7,124 nucleotides of DNA from Marinilabiliales bacterium (lineage in GTDB: Bacteria > Bacteroidota > Bacteroidia > Bacteroidales > F082). The stretch's first letter is position 1; each line of letters opens with the position of its first letter. Shown in pieces: positions 1 through 6,313 of this stretch. The notes under the pieces were generated by a model. It did no database searches. It saw only the letters and a list, made by a program, of their open reading frames with translations, and was not told where the DNA came from. Location: contig PKSW01000145.1 of the NCBI GenBank assembly GCA_002869465.1, positions 1-7,124 on the forward strand, in the 5' to 3' direction. The position numbers and the translations under genes are program-made.

Positions 1-1
1 A

Positions 2-568
2 GTTCAAAAGATTAAATCAATATTTCCGGATGAGCAGGCCAAAAGCATCCAGATGCGCATCAATGCAGGTCAGCTCCCTGCCGATCACTGGGTGAACGAC
101 CCCGTAGTGGGCGGTGGCCGGATCATCGGTGAGGCCTGTCATTTTGTGGATCTGGCCATGTTTTTGGCGGGAGCGCCCATAACAAGTGTTTCAGCAAATG
201 CCATGGCTGCATCAGGTCTTGACAACACCGTGATCATCAACCTGGCATTCAAAAACGGCAGCGTAGCTTCCATCAGCTATTTTTCCAATGGCAGCAAAAA
301 GCTTCCCAAAGAGCAGATCGAAGTCTTTTGTGGGGGTACGGTAGCCCAAATTGATGACTTCAATACCCTGACGATATATAAGGAAAAAGTTAAAAGTATA
401 AAGTTTAAAGGCCAGGACAAAGGACATAAAGAAGAGATCAAACAGTTCTTTAAAAGCATCACGGAAGGCCTTCCCTGTCCCATACCATTCAACGAAAGTT
501 ATTTGAGTACCCTAGCCACTTTTAAGGTCTTACAAAGCATCAGGGAGAACAGGAAGATCATTTTATGA
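2..568 (+). CDS. Gfo/Idh/MocA-type oxidoreductase, C-terminal part (5'-truncated; probably a bi-domain dehydrogenase)
   Basis: The frame is open from base 2 to the TGA at 566-568, giving 188 visible residues; the ATG at 53 is internal codon 18, not a start. The visible part is the alpha/beta substrate-binding domain of an NAD(P)-dependent Gfo/Idh/MocA sugar dehydrogenase. It carries the glycine-rich stretch GGGRIIGEACHFVDL, with the family's conserved His and following Asp, about 40 residues in. The usual acidic residue four before the His (Asp in inositol dehydrogenase) is Gly here. The wording RINAG..P.DHW resembles large proteins of polysaccharide clusters in which a zinc alcohol-dehydrogenase-like domain is fused in front. 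That fusion is my inference, because the N-terminal half lies outside the window. Expected role: cytoplasmic oxidation or reduction of a nucleotide sugar. Its last codon and stop overlap the next start (ATGA at 565-568), so the two are translationally coupled. Confidence 0.85.
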   Translation, partial: VQKIKSIFPDEQAKSIQMRINAGQLPADHWVNDPVVGGGRIIGEACHFVDLAMFLAGAPITSVSANAMAASGLDNTVIINLAFKNGSVASISYFSNGSKKLPKEQIEVFCGGTVAQIDDFNTLTIYKEKVKSIKFKGQDKGHKEEIKQFFKSITEGLPCPIPFNESYLSTLATFKVLQSIRENRKIIL

Positions 569-1719
569 TCCGACAATCATTCAACAAACTGGAAGCCTAC
601 ATCCGCAAGGAGAATTATAAAGGCTACGATCCTTACGATACCCTCAACTCGTGGAAACCTTTTCATTGGTTCGGGAAATGGGGACCGGTTTTGGCCATCC
701 AGTTCCAAAAAAGGAATCCTGTGAATGTACGACCTCTCATTGGCATTAAAAAGGAGATCAACCCTAAAGCCTACGGTTTATTCCTGCAAGCCTATGCCAT
801 GCTGTATAAGAAAACCAATGATCAGGAATACCTCGATCAGGCAGCCTATTTTTTCAACTGGCTTAAAGACAATTACTCCAAAGGCTACTGTGGCAAGGGT
901 TGGGGATATAATTTCCCCTGGGCCAGCCGGGAGAAATACCTCGATAAATATGTGCCTTCAGCTGTGGTTACCGGCTTTGTTGACAGGGGACTTTATGAAT
1001 ACTACCAGCTTACAAAAAGCGATGAGGTGTTTGAATGGCTCAATGAAGCTGGCAATTTCGTACTTACCGAACTGCCCGTTACCAGCTTTGATGAAGGGGT
1101 ATGTTTCAGTTATACACCCATTGCCACCGACCTGTGTTACAATGCCAGCCTGTTGGCAGCGGAAACCCTGGCACGAGTTCATGCCATCAAACCCGATAAG
1201 GAATTAAAGAATATCGCGATAGAGGCAGTCAACTGGGTCATTTCACGACAGAAAGAAGATGGCCGGTGGAACTACAGCGTTGACTTGAAAACAAGCAGGG
1301 AACGGGAACAAATCGACTTCCACCAGGGCTATGTTTTGGAAAGCATTTTTGAAATTAAAAGACTGTTGCAGATCAAAAATTCTGGGTGGGACCTGGCCAT
1401 TAAAAAGGGGCTAGAATTTTATCACGAACATCAATTCTTTCCTGATGGAAGATCCTTATGGCGTTATCCCAAAGCTTATCCTGTAGAGATCCACAACCAG
1501 AGCCAGGGCATCATCACCTTCAGCAAATTAGCAGGTGATAACAAAGCATATCCATCTTTTTCCAACACGATTGCTGAATGGACGTTTCAAAATATGCAGG
1601 GGAAAGAGGGACATTTTTACTACCAGAATCATAAATATTATAAGAACAAGATCTCTTATATGCGCTGGAGCCAGGCATGGATGTTTCTGGCTTTAACCAC
1701 CTTATTGACTGCTGAATGA
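565..1719 (+). CDS. Uncharacterised polysaccharide-locus protein, alpha/alpha-toroid-like
   Basis: A complete 384-residue soluble protein with no signal peptide or membrane segment. It starts with YDPYD at residues 21-25. It is rich in aromatics and in helix-forming segments of the type seen in six-hairpin (alpha/alpha) toroids: GWGYNFPW at 112-119, RQKEDGRWNYS at 228-238 (like the Q..DG.W motif of terpenoid-cyclase and prenyltransferase-like repeats), DFHQGYVLES at 251-260, IHNQSQGI at 309-316 and YMRWSQAWMF at 365-374. I recognise it only as a family that recurs beside dehydrogenases in Bacteroidota polysaccharide clusters, where automatic names are unreliable. A carbohydrate-modifying role such as epimerase, lyase or hydrolase is possible from the fold and neighbours, but no catalytic residue can be assigned. 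The start is fixed by the ATGA overlap with the upstream gene, and its own stop overlaps the next start in the same way. Confidence 0.85.
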   Translation: MIRQSFNKLEAYIRKENYKGYDPYDTLNSWKPFHWFGKWGPVLAIQFQKRNPVNVRPLIGIKKEINPKAYGLFLQAYAMLYKKTNDQEYLDQAAYFFNWLKDNYSKGYCGKGWGYNFPWASREKYLDKYVPSAVVTGFVDRGLYEYYQLTKSDEVFEWLNEAGNFVLTELPVTSFDEGVCFSYTPIATDLCYNASLLAAETLARVHAIKPDKELKNIAIEAVNWVISRQKEDGRWNYSVDLKTSREREQIDFHQGYVLESIFEIKRLLQIKNSGWDLAIKKGLEFYHEHQFFPDGRSLWRYPKAYPVEIHNQSQGIITFSKLAGDNKAYPSFSNTIAEWTFQNMQGKEGHFYYQNHKYYKNKISYMRWSQAWMFLALTTLLTAE

Positions 1720-2777
1720 AAATCCTTTTTCACCTGGGTCACCCGGCCCATTTTCATTTATTTAAAATTGTGATCGGCAATTTAAAAAACTCCGGGCACC
1801 AGATTTTTATATTGATCAAGAAAAAGGATGTGCTGGAGGACTTGTTGGAAGAGGAAGGGATGGATTTTTATAACATCTTACCTGAAGGAAGAAAAGATTC
1901 CAAAATAGGTCTGGCGGTAGGCCAGATAAAGCAAGATGTAAGGATGTGGAAGTTCGTTAAAAAGCACAAACCCGATCTCTTGGTAGGTACTTCTGTAGCG
2001 ATAACCCATGTGGGCAAACTTATGGGAATACCCTCCATTAACGTGAATGAGGACGATGCCCATATCGTGCCCTTTTACAGCAAAATGGCCTATCCTTTCG
2101 CCAGTGTGATCGTGTCTCCCGACCCTTGCAACAATGGCAAATGGGAGCATAAAAGCGTTCACTATAATGGTTACCACGAGCTGGCCTACTTGCACCCCAA
2201 TCATTTTCAACCCGACAGGGAAATCGTCGATCAGTATATATCAACCAATAATCCCTATTATATTTTACGTTTCGCCAAACTGGGAGCGCATCACGATAAG
2301 GGCATCAAAGGCATCAACAACGAAATAGCGTTGGAGATCATTGAGCTATTGAAATCACACGGAAGGATATTGATCACCTCCGAACGTGAGCTCATACCGG
2401 AACTGGAGCAATACCGTATTACCGTCAATCCCATTCACATGCATCATATCATGGCCTTTGCCAGCCTGTATATTGGCGACAGCCAGACCATGGCAGCGGA
2501 AGCCGGGGTGCTGGGTACACCCTTTATCCGTTTTAATGATTTTGTGGGTAGAATAGGCTATCTGAATGAAATAGAAAATAAATACAAATTAGGAATTGGG
2601 ATCAAGACAAGCGATACTGAAAAGCTCTTGCAAACGGTGGAGGAGATGGTAGAAAATGAGCAATTGAAAGATGAAATGAAATACAGGCGACTGGAAATGC
2701 TGGAAGATAAAATGGATGTAGCGCAATATTTGACCTGGTTTATAGGTCAATATCCTGAAAGTGAGATGGTTATATAA
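1716..2777 (+). CDS. DUF354 family protein, GT-B glycosyltransferase-like
   Basis: A complete 353-residue protein matching the DUF354 pattern. The N-terminal Rossmann strand MKILFHLGHPAHFHLFK leads into a His-rich loop. This is followed by a KPDLLVGTSVAITHVGKLMGIP segment (about residues 85-106) and NEDDA at 111-115. The C-terminal half holds GDSQTMAAEAGVLGTPFIRF (residues 254-273), which resembles the donor-nucleotide site of GT-B enzymes such as the MurG and UDP-GlcNAc 2-epimerase fold. The family is usually taken as a cytoplasmic or membrane-peripheral glycosyltransferase of polysaccharide synthesis, but its acceptor and donor are not established, and an epimerase-like role cannot be excluded from sequence alone. 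Translation is coupled to the upstream gene by ATGA at 1716-1719. A leader of 81 bases separates it from the epimerase gene, so the coupled group ends here. Confidence 0.85.
   Translation: MKILFHLGHPAHFHLFKIVIGNLKNSGHQIFILIKKKDVLEDLLEEEGMDFYNILPEGRKDSKIGLAVGQIKQDVRMWKFVKKHKPDLLVGTSVAITHVGKLMGIPSINVNEDDAHIVPFYSKMAYPFASVIVSPDPCNNGKWEHKSVHYNGYHELAYLHPNHFQPDREIVDQYISTNNPYYILRFAKLGAHHDKGIKGINNEIALEIIELLKSHGRILITSERELIPELEQYRITVNPIHMHHIMAFASLYIGDSQTMAAEAGVLGTPFIRFNDFVGRIGYLNEIENKYKLGIGIKTSDTEKLLQTVEEMVENEQLKDEMKYRRLEMLEDKMDVAQYLTWFIGQYPESEMVI
2726..2753. repeat. Inverted repeat inside the 3' end of the DUF354 gene
   Basis: TTGACCT (2730-2736) and AGGTCAA (2744-2750) form a perfect 7-bp inverted repeat with a 7-base loop. 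If one T is bulged, the pairing extends by the flanking ATAT/ATAT bases. It lies just before the stop codon of the gene. No T-run follows, so it is not a convincing intrinsic terminator; it could be an mRNA-stabilising hairpin or a chance feature. Confidence 0.35.
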
Positions 2778-2858
2778 TAAAGTGTCTAAACATTCTATTC
2801 ATAGCAGAAATAAAAACAACCTAAATAACTAGGGAATATTCCCAAAAACCATATAAAA
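2778..2858 (+). promoter_or_regulatory. AT-rich leader ahead of the epimerase gene, with a 12-bp palindrome
   Basis: This is the longest non-coding gap in the window, at 81 bases and about 27% GC by hand count. It separates an ATGA-coupled gene group from the epimerase gene, so it is the most natural place for an internal promoter. I do not find a clear Bacteroidota -33/-7 pair (TTTG with TAnnTTTG) or a Shine-Dalgarno sequence. A perfect palindrome, GGGAATATTCCC, occupies 2832-2843 and ends 15 bases before the ATG. It could be an operator half-site pair or a short hairpin in the mRNA leader. The regulatory role is inferred from position only. Confidence 0.4.
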
Positions 2859-4001
2859 ATGAAAATACTTTCCGTAGTCGGAGCGCGTCCCAACTTCATG
2901 AAGATCGCACCATTTAACAGGGTGATCGAAGAATACAATAAAACGGCCAAAGAAAAGATCAAACACGTTCTGGTGCACACTGGCCAGCATTACGACAGCA
3001 GCCTGAGCCAGTCATTTTTCAGCGCCCTCAACATCCCTGATGCGGATGTAAACCTGCACATTGGTTCAGGCTCCCATGCCGAGCAGGTAGGGAATACCAT
3101 GATCACCTTTGAAAAACTCATCAAAGTATTAAAACCTGATTGGGTGGTGGTGGTAGGCGATGTGAATGCGACTTTGGCTTGCTCCGTAACAGCAAAAAAG
3201 GAACATATCAAAGTGTGTCATATAGAAGCCGGCCTGCGGTCAGGTGACATGCGCATGCCGGAAGAGATCAACCGCCTGGTCACCGACCGCCTTTCCGATT
3301 TGCTGCTAACACCGGATAAAATGTCATCAGAAAACCTGAGGAAAGAAGGCGTTGACGAATCAAAGATCAAATTTGTGGGGAACATCATGATCGACACACT
3401 GGAAGCCAACAAAGACGTTGCGGCGGCATTATCCTTTGAAGATATCCTGAGGGACAATGCCATGAACCGGATCTACAAAAAACCTGTTGATTCATATGCG
3501 CTGATGACCATGCACCGCCCTTCCAATGTAGACCATAAAGAAGTGCTGATACCGCTGATCGATTTTCTGTTGAATGAAGTAGCCAAAGATCAGCCCTTGA
3601 TATGGCCGATGCACCCCAGGGCAGAGAAGCAATTGAAAGAATTTCAGCTTTGGGATACAGTTTTCAAACATCCAAACATCATATTGCTTAAGCCTTTAGG
3701 CTATCACCCCATGCTGAAATTAAATATGGGAGCGAAGATCATGCTGACCGACAGTGGAGGACTGCAGGAAGAGTGTACCATTTTAGGAACCCCCTGCTTG
3801 ACGCTGAGGTGGAATACAGAACGGCCCATCACCTTAAGAAAATATGGTGGAGCCAGCGTGTTGGTAGGAAATGAAATTGAAAAGATTAGAGCGGCTTACC
3901 ACGAAATGTTAACACTGGAAGTAAAACCACAGCGTCCTGAGCTATGGGATGGACATACCGCCGAAAGATGTTTACAAGCCATTTTGGAAGCGTCAAAATG
4001 A
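2859..4001 (+). CDS. wecB: UDP-N-acetylglucosamine 2-epimerase (non-hydrolysing)
   Basis: This 380-residue cytoplasmic enzyme of normal family length interconverts UDP-GlcNAc and UDP-ManNAc, supplying ManNAc or, after oxidation, ManNAcA for surface glycans. Family motifs appear in order: GARPNFMKIAP at 8-18, HTGQHYD at 40-46, GDVNATLA at 100-107, HIEAGLRSGD at 121-130, MPEEINR at 133-139, TMHRPSN at 217-223, TDSGGLQEE at 297-305 and RWNTERP at 317-323. By alignment from memory with the E. coli enzyme, the active-site candidates are Asp101, Glu123, Glu135 or Glu136, and His219, and all are present. The first loop reads GARPN instead of the common GTRPE, and the C-terminal KYGGASVLVG replaces the more usual GTN.LVG; both look like subfamily variation. 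The ATG at 2859 begins MKILSVVGARP, the expected N-terminus. No dehydrogenase partner (wecC) is adjacent on the right. Confidence 0.95.
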   Translation: MKILSVVGARPNFMKIAPFNRVIEEYNKTAKEKIKHVLVHTGQHYDSSLSQSFFSALNIPDADVNLHIGSGSHAEQVGNTMITFEKLIKVLKPDWVVVVGDVNATLACSVTAKKEHIKVCHIEAGLRSGDMRMPEEINRLVTDRLSDLLLTPDKMSSENLRKEGVDESKIKFVGNIMIDTLEANKDVAAALSFEDILRDNAMNRIYKKPVDSYALMTMHRPSNVDHKEVLIPLIDFLLNEVAKDQPLIWPMHPRAEKQLKEFQLWDTVFKHPNIILLKPLGYHPMLKLNMGAKIMLTDSGGLQEECTILGTPCLTLRWNTERPITLRKYGGASVLVGNEIEKIRAAYHEMLTLEVKPQRPELWDGHTAERCLQAILEASK

Positions 4002-4019
4002 TCATACTCTTTAGCTGTA

Positions 4020-4054
4020 CTTGAATTTCGAATAAAGATGAACGAATGATGAAT
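4020..4054 (-). repeat. Heptamer array, left flank of the four-helix-bundle gene
   Basis: Read on the minus strand, these 35 bases divide exactly into five 7-mers: ATTCATC, ATTCGTT, CATCTTT, ATTCGAA and ATTCAAG. Four of the five begin ATTC. The same kind of array occurs on the plus strand just after the gene, so the two flank the gene as an inverted pair. The 11-mer at 4023-4033 is the exact reverse complement of 4430-4440. The array ends 17 bases before the start codon at 4072. Confidence 0.7.
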
Positions 4055-4071
4055 GAAGAAGTTTTTAAAGC

Positions 4072-4428
4072 ATGTATAAATACGATTTAGAAGAACGATT
4101 AATTGAATTTTCTGTTTTCATTATTGAAATTGTAAATGAAACCCCCAATTCAAAAGCTGGCAATCATTTGTCAGGACAGTTGCTAAGATCAGGAACATCA
4201 GTAGCTTTGAATTATGGAGAGGCACAAAGTGCTGAATCAAGAAGAGATTTCATCCATAAAATGAAAGTTATTTTGAAGGAATTAAGAGAAACATTCGTTT
4301 GCCTGAAAATCATTCAACGGAGCAAATTGTATAAAACAGAGGAAAAAATAAACAGGGCAAGCATGGAAAATAATGAGTTGATTTCCATTTTTGTTAAAAG
4401 TATTGAAACAGCACAGAAAAATAAATAG
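4072..4428 (+). CDS. Four helix bundle protein (23S rRNA intervening-sequence type)
   Basis: A complete 118-residue protein. It matches the four-helix-bundle family first seen in intervening sequences of 23S rRNA genes and now found as stand-alone genes throughout Bacteroidota. Hallmarks are the QLLRSGTSVALNYGEAQ stretch at 36-52, then ESRRDFIHKMKVILKELRET at 55-74. Four amphipathic helices are predicted, with no signal peptide. Its molecular role is unknown; family structures form ring-shaped oligomers and nucleic-acid binding has been proposed. The start is secure because an in-frame TAA lies at 4066-4068. GC content is about 31% by my count, visibly lower than the adjacent epimerase gene, which suggests separate acquisition. 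It has no obvious enzymatic link to polysaccharide synthesis and is bracketed by heptamer arrays. Confidence 0.92.
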   Translation: MYKYDLEERLIEFSVFIIEIVNETPNSKAGNHLSGQLLRSGTSVALNYGEAQSAESRRDFIHKMKVILKELRETFVCLKIIQRSKLYKTEEKINRASMENNELISIFVKSIETAQKNK

Positions 4429-4429
4429 A

Positions 4430-4468
4430 ATTCGAAATTCGAAGTTCGACATTCATTATTCAATATTC
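4430..4468 (+). repeat. Heptamer array, right flank of the four-helix-bundle gene
   Basis: Starting two bases after the stop codon, the plus strand reads in strict 7-base register: ATTCGAA, ATTCGAA, GTTCGAC, ATTCATT, ATTCAAT, then a final ATTC. The consensus is (A/G)TTC(G/A)NN. The units TTCGAA are themselves palindromic. The array mirrors the one on the left of the gene in opposite orientation and with the same number of full units (five). Confidence 0.75.
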
Positions 4469-4484
4469 TTTTATTTAGGATGTT

Positions 4485-4499
4485 ATACAGAAGCTGTAT
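4485..4499 (+). promoter_or_regulatory. Short hairpin directly upstream of the deacetylase start
   Basis: ATACAG (4485-4490), loop AAG, CTGTAT (4494-4499) can fold into a 6-bp stem ending five bases before the ATG at 4505. The gene has no visible Shine-Dalgarno sequence. A hairpin at this place could damp or position initiation, but the stem is AT-rich and short, so its role is uncertain. Confidence 0.35.
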
Positions 4500-4504
4500 T
4501 TTAG

Positions 4505-5275
4505 ATGCCGATAGCAGACTTTAAACCCAATTTATTACCCCTACTTTATAACAGCCTGAAGGAACATGGCTATGTATTCATCACCTTTAATGAATACCTG
4601 CAAAATAGGAACCGGAAGAAGTTTGTGATCCTTCGCCATGATGTGGAAAAGCACTATCACAATGCATTGAAATTCGCAGAGATTCAGCATGAGATGGGCA
4701 TTCGTGGGTCTTATTTTTTCAGGATGTCTGATCATTATGATGAGGATGTCATTCGAAAGATAGCCGGATTGGGGCACGAAACAGGCTACCATTATGACGA
4801 TCTGAGCAAATGCAATGGTGACTTTGATAAAGCGATCAAACGCTTTGAAAACAATGTAAAGAAACTAAGAAAAATTACTGAGATAAAGACCATATCGATG
4901 GATGGTTCTCCCTGGTCAAAATATGACAATAGGATGCTTTGGGAAAAATATGATTATAGTGATTTCAACATCATTGGCGAGCCCTATTTTGATATAGATT
5001 ATAAGGAAGTTCTTTACCTGACAGATACCGGAAGGAGATGGAATGGCAGCAATATAATTGTGCGTGATAAAATAAAGGATGGGCTCATAAATGAGGACAT
5101 CAGATATACAAAAGATATCATTGACTTTGCTGCTGGGGGAGCCTTGCCTGACAAAATACTTTTAACTTTCCATCCGCAACGTTGGACGGATAATAGTTTT
5201 ATGTGGCTTAGGGAATTGATCTGGCAAAACCTGAAGAACCAGGTAAAATGGGTATTGGTAAAAACCGGAAGATAA
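4505..5275 (+). CDS. Polysaccharide deacetylase-like protein (NodB/CE4-related)
   Basis: A complete 256-residue soluble protein. The NodB-like fold is indicated by ILRHDVE at 42-48, an SYFFRMSDHYD strand and turn at 69-79, GHETGYHYDD at 90-99, SMDGSPWSKYDN at 131-142 and a terminal LLTFHPQRW at 219-227. In classic CE4 enzymes an Asp-Asp pair and an HxxxH motif supply the base and metal ligands. Here the first pair is His45-Asp46, and the candidate metal histidines are His91 and/or His96, with His223 as the late catalytic His. The base Asp is therefore replaced, as in other RHDV-type relatives. The expected activity is metal-dependent removal of an N- or O-acetyl group from a sugar, probably in the cytoplasm on a nucleotide-sugar or lipid-linked intermediate, because there is no signal peptide. 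Activity is inferred, not certain. It is followed at three bases by the FemAB-like gene. Confidence 0.85.
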   Translation: MPIADFKPNLLPLLYNSLKEHGYVFITFNEYLQNRNRKKFVILRHDVEKHYHNALKFAEIQHEMGIRGSYFFRMSDHYDEDVIRKIAGLGHETGYHYDDLSKCNGDFDKAIKRFENNVKKLRKITEIKTISMDGSPWSKYDNRMLWEKYDYSDFNIIGEPYFDIDYKEVLYLTDTGRRWNGSNIIVRDKIKDGLINEDIRYTKDIIDFAAGGALPDKILLTFHPQRWTDNSFMWLRELIWQNLKNQVKWVLVKTGR

Positions 5276-5278
5276 AAG

Positions 5279-6313
5279 ATGCGTTTGCAGATTCAGTATA
5301 ATAACATCACTGAAAAAGACCGGGCGGCATGGAGTGAATTCGTTGCAAATCATCCGGACAATACGGTATTCCAGTCACCCGAGATGTTCGACTTTTACCA
5401 AAAAGTTAAATATTACACACCCCACATTTTTCTGGCAAAAGATGAAATGGGAGCTTTGCAAGCTGTGTTGCTGGCGGTGATCATCAGGGAATATAGCGGT
5501 TGGAAAGGGCGATTGTCATCCCGCGCGGTGATTTACGGTGGGCCATTGATTGGTAAAAAAGATGCGCATAAGGTGTTGAAGGAGTTGTTGGAAACCGCAA
5601 CCAACAAGCTTAAACGGAAATCAGTATATCTGCAGTTCAGAAACTTTATTGAATGGCCGCGAGAGCTGACGCAGGTATTTGAGTCGTGCGGTTATCGATT
5701 TACTGACCGGCTGAACCTGATTGTTTCGACAAAGAATAAAGAAAAAACTGAAAAATCCATCAGCAAAACAAAATTGCGGCAAATTAAAAACGGTCTTTTA
5801 AACGGAAGTATCATCCGCCCGCCAGAAGACGTGGGTGAGGTCCAGGTTTTTTATGAATTACTCAGTGATATCTACCGGAATAGGGTTAGAAAGCCGCTGC
5901 CTGACCGAAGCTTTTTTGAGCAATTTTACGAGATGAGCCGGAAAGGAAAACTAGGGATCATCAGGCTGATTTTATTCAATGATAACATCATAGGAGGGGT
6001 ATTGTCACCGGTAACCGATCACAGGAATATTTATGAATGGTATGTATTTGGACTGGATGAGTTATATAAAAGGAACTACCCAAGTATCCTGGCCACCTGG
6101 GCACCTATAGAATATGCACTGGAAAATAACCTCAATCATTTTGATTTTATGGGCCTCGGAACACCCTTAAAACCATACGGGGTCCGTGATTTTAAATTAC
6201 ATTTCGGAAAAAACACAACCAATCCCGGCAGATTCAGTAAAATAAACAACAGATGGTCATATATGATCACAGAGATGTCGTATAATGTATTAAGACTTTT
6301 TAACAAGGTATAG
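5279..6313 (+). CDS. FemAB/BioF2-like GNAT-fold transferase
   Basis: A complete 344-residue protein without signal peptide or membrane segment. The layout is the tandem GNAT fold of FemAB and the related Acetyltransf_6 domain. The N-terminal half runs from NTVFQSPEMFDFY (28-40) through RAVIYGGPLI (82-91). A linker around SKTKLRQIKNG (162-172) joins it to a C-terminal half with IIGGVLSPV (237-245), YEWYVFGLDELYKRNYPS (252-269) and FDFMGLGTPLKPYGVRDFKLHFG (288-310). The last segment is highly typical of polysaccharide-locus FemAB relatives. Such enzymes transfer an acyl or aminoacyl group to an amine or hydroxyl on a sugar or peptide. A GGAAG at 5267-5271 lies seven bases before the ATG and may be the ribosome site. 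The close fit behind the deacetylase suggests paired decoration: one exposes an amine and the other caps it. Confidence 0.88.
   Translation: MRLQIQYNNITEKDRAAWSEFVANHPDNTVFQSPEMFDFYQKVKYYTPHIFLAKDEMGALQAVLLAVIIREYSGWKGRLSSRAVIYGGPLIGKKDAHKVLKELLETATNKLKRKSVYLQFRNFIEWPRELTQVFESCGYRFTDRLNLIVSTKNKEKTEKSISKTKLRQIKNGLLNGSIIRPPEDVGEVQVFYELLSDIYRNRVRKPLPDRSFFEQFYEMSRKGKLGIIRLILFNDNIIGGVLSPVTDHRNIYEWYVFGLDELYKRNYPSILATWAPIEYALENNLNHFDFMGLGTPLKPYGVRDFKLHFGKNTTNPGRFSKINNRWSYMITEMSYNVLRLFNKV

Noticed and set aside
53..55. ATG as start of the first gene
   Set aside because: The frame continues upstream to the window edge without a stop, and the ATG falls in the middle of the Gfo/Idh/MocA C-terminal domain, so the gene is truncated by the window.
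725..1207. A 160-codon open frame on the plus strand
   Set aside because: It lies wholly inside the 384-residue gene in another frame, shows no recognisable family, and the main frame is fixed by ATGA overlaps on both sides.
1878..2210. A 110-codon open frame on the minus strand
   Set aside because: It is antisense to the DUF354 gene, whose frame has clear family motifs across this region; the reverse translation shows no domain.
4038..4071. Earlier start codons or a leader peptide before the four-helix-bundle gene
   Set aside because: ATGs at 4038, 4046, 4049 and 4053 are in other frames and those followed reach stops quickly (for example 4038 after three codons); an in-frame TAA at 4066-4068 excludes a longer protein.
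4072..4428. An rRNA intervening sequence
   Set aside because: The protein belongs to the IVS family, but no 23S rRNA sequence surrounds it; the neighbours are protein-coding polysaccharide genes.
4020..4468. CRISPR array or classic IS element
   Set aside because: The repeats are 7-bp units with no spacers and no cas genes, and the only enclosed gene is not a transposase; the inverted matches are crossed and do not form standard terminal inverted repeats.
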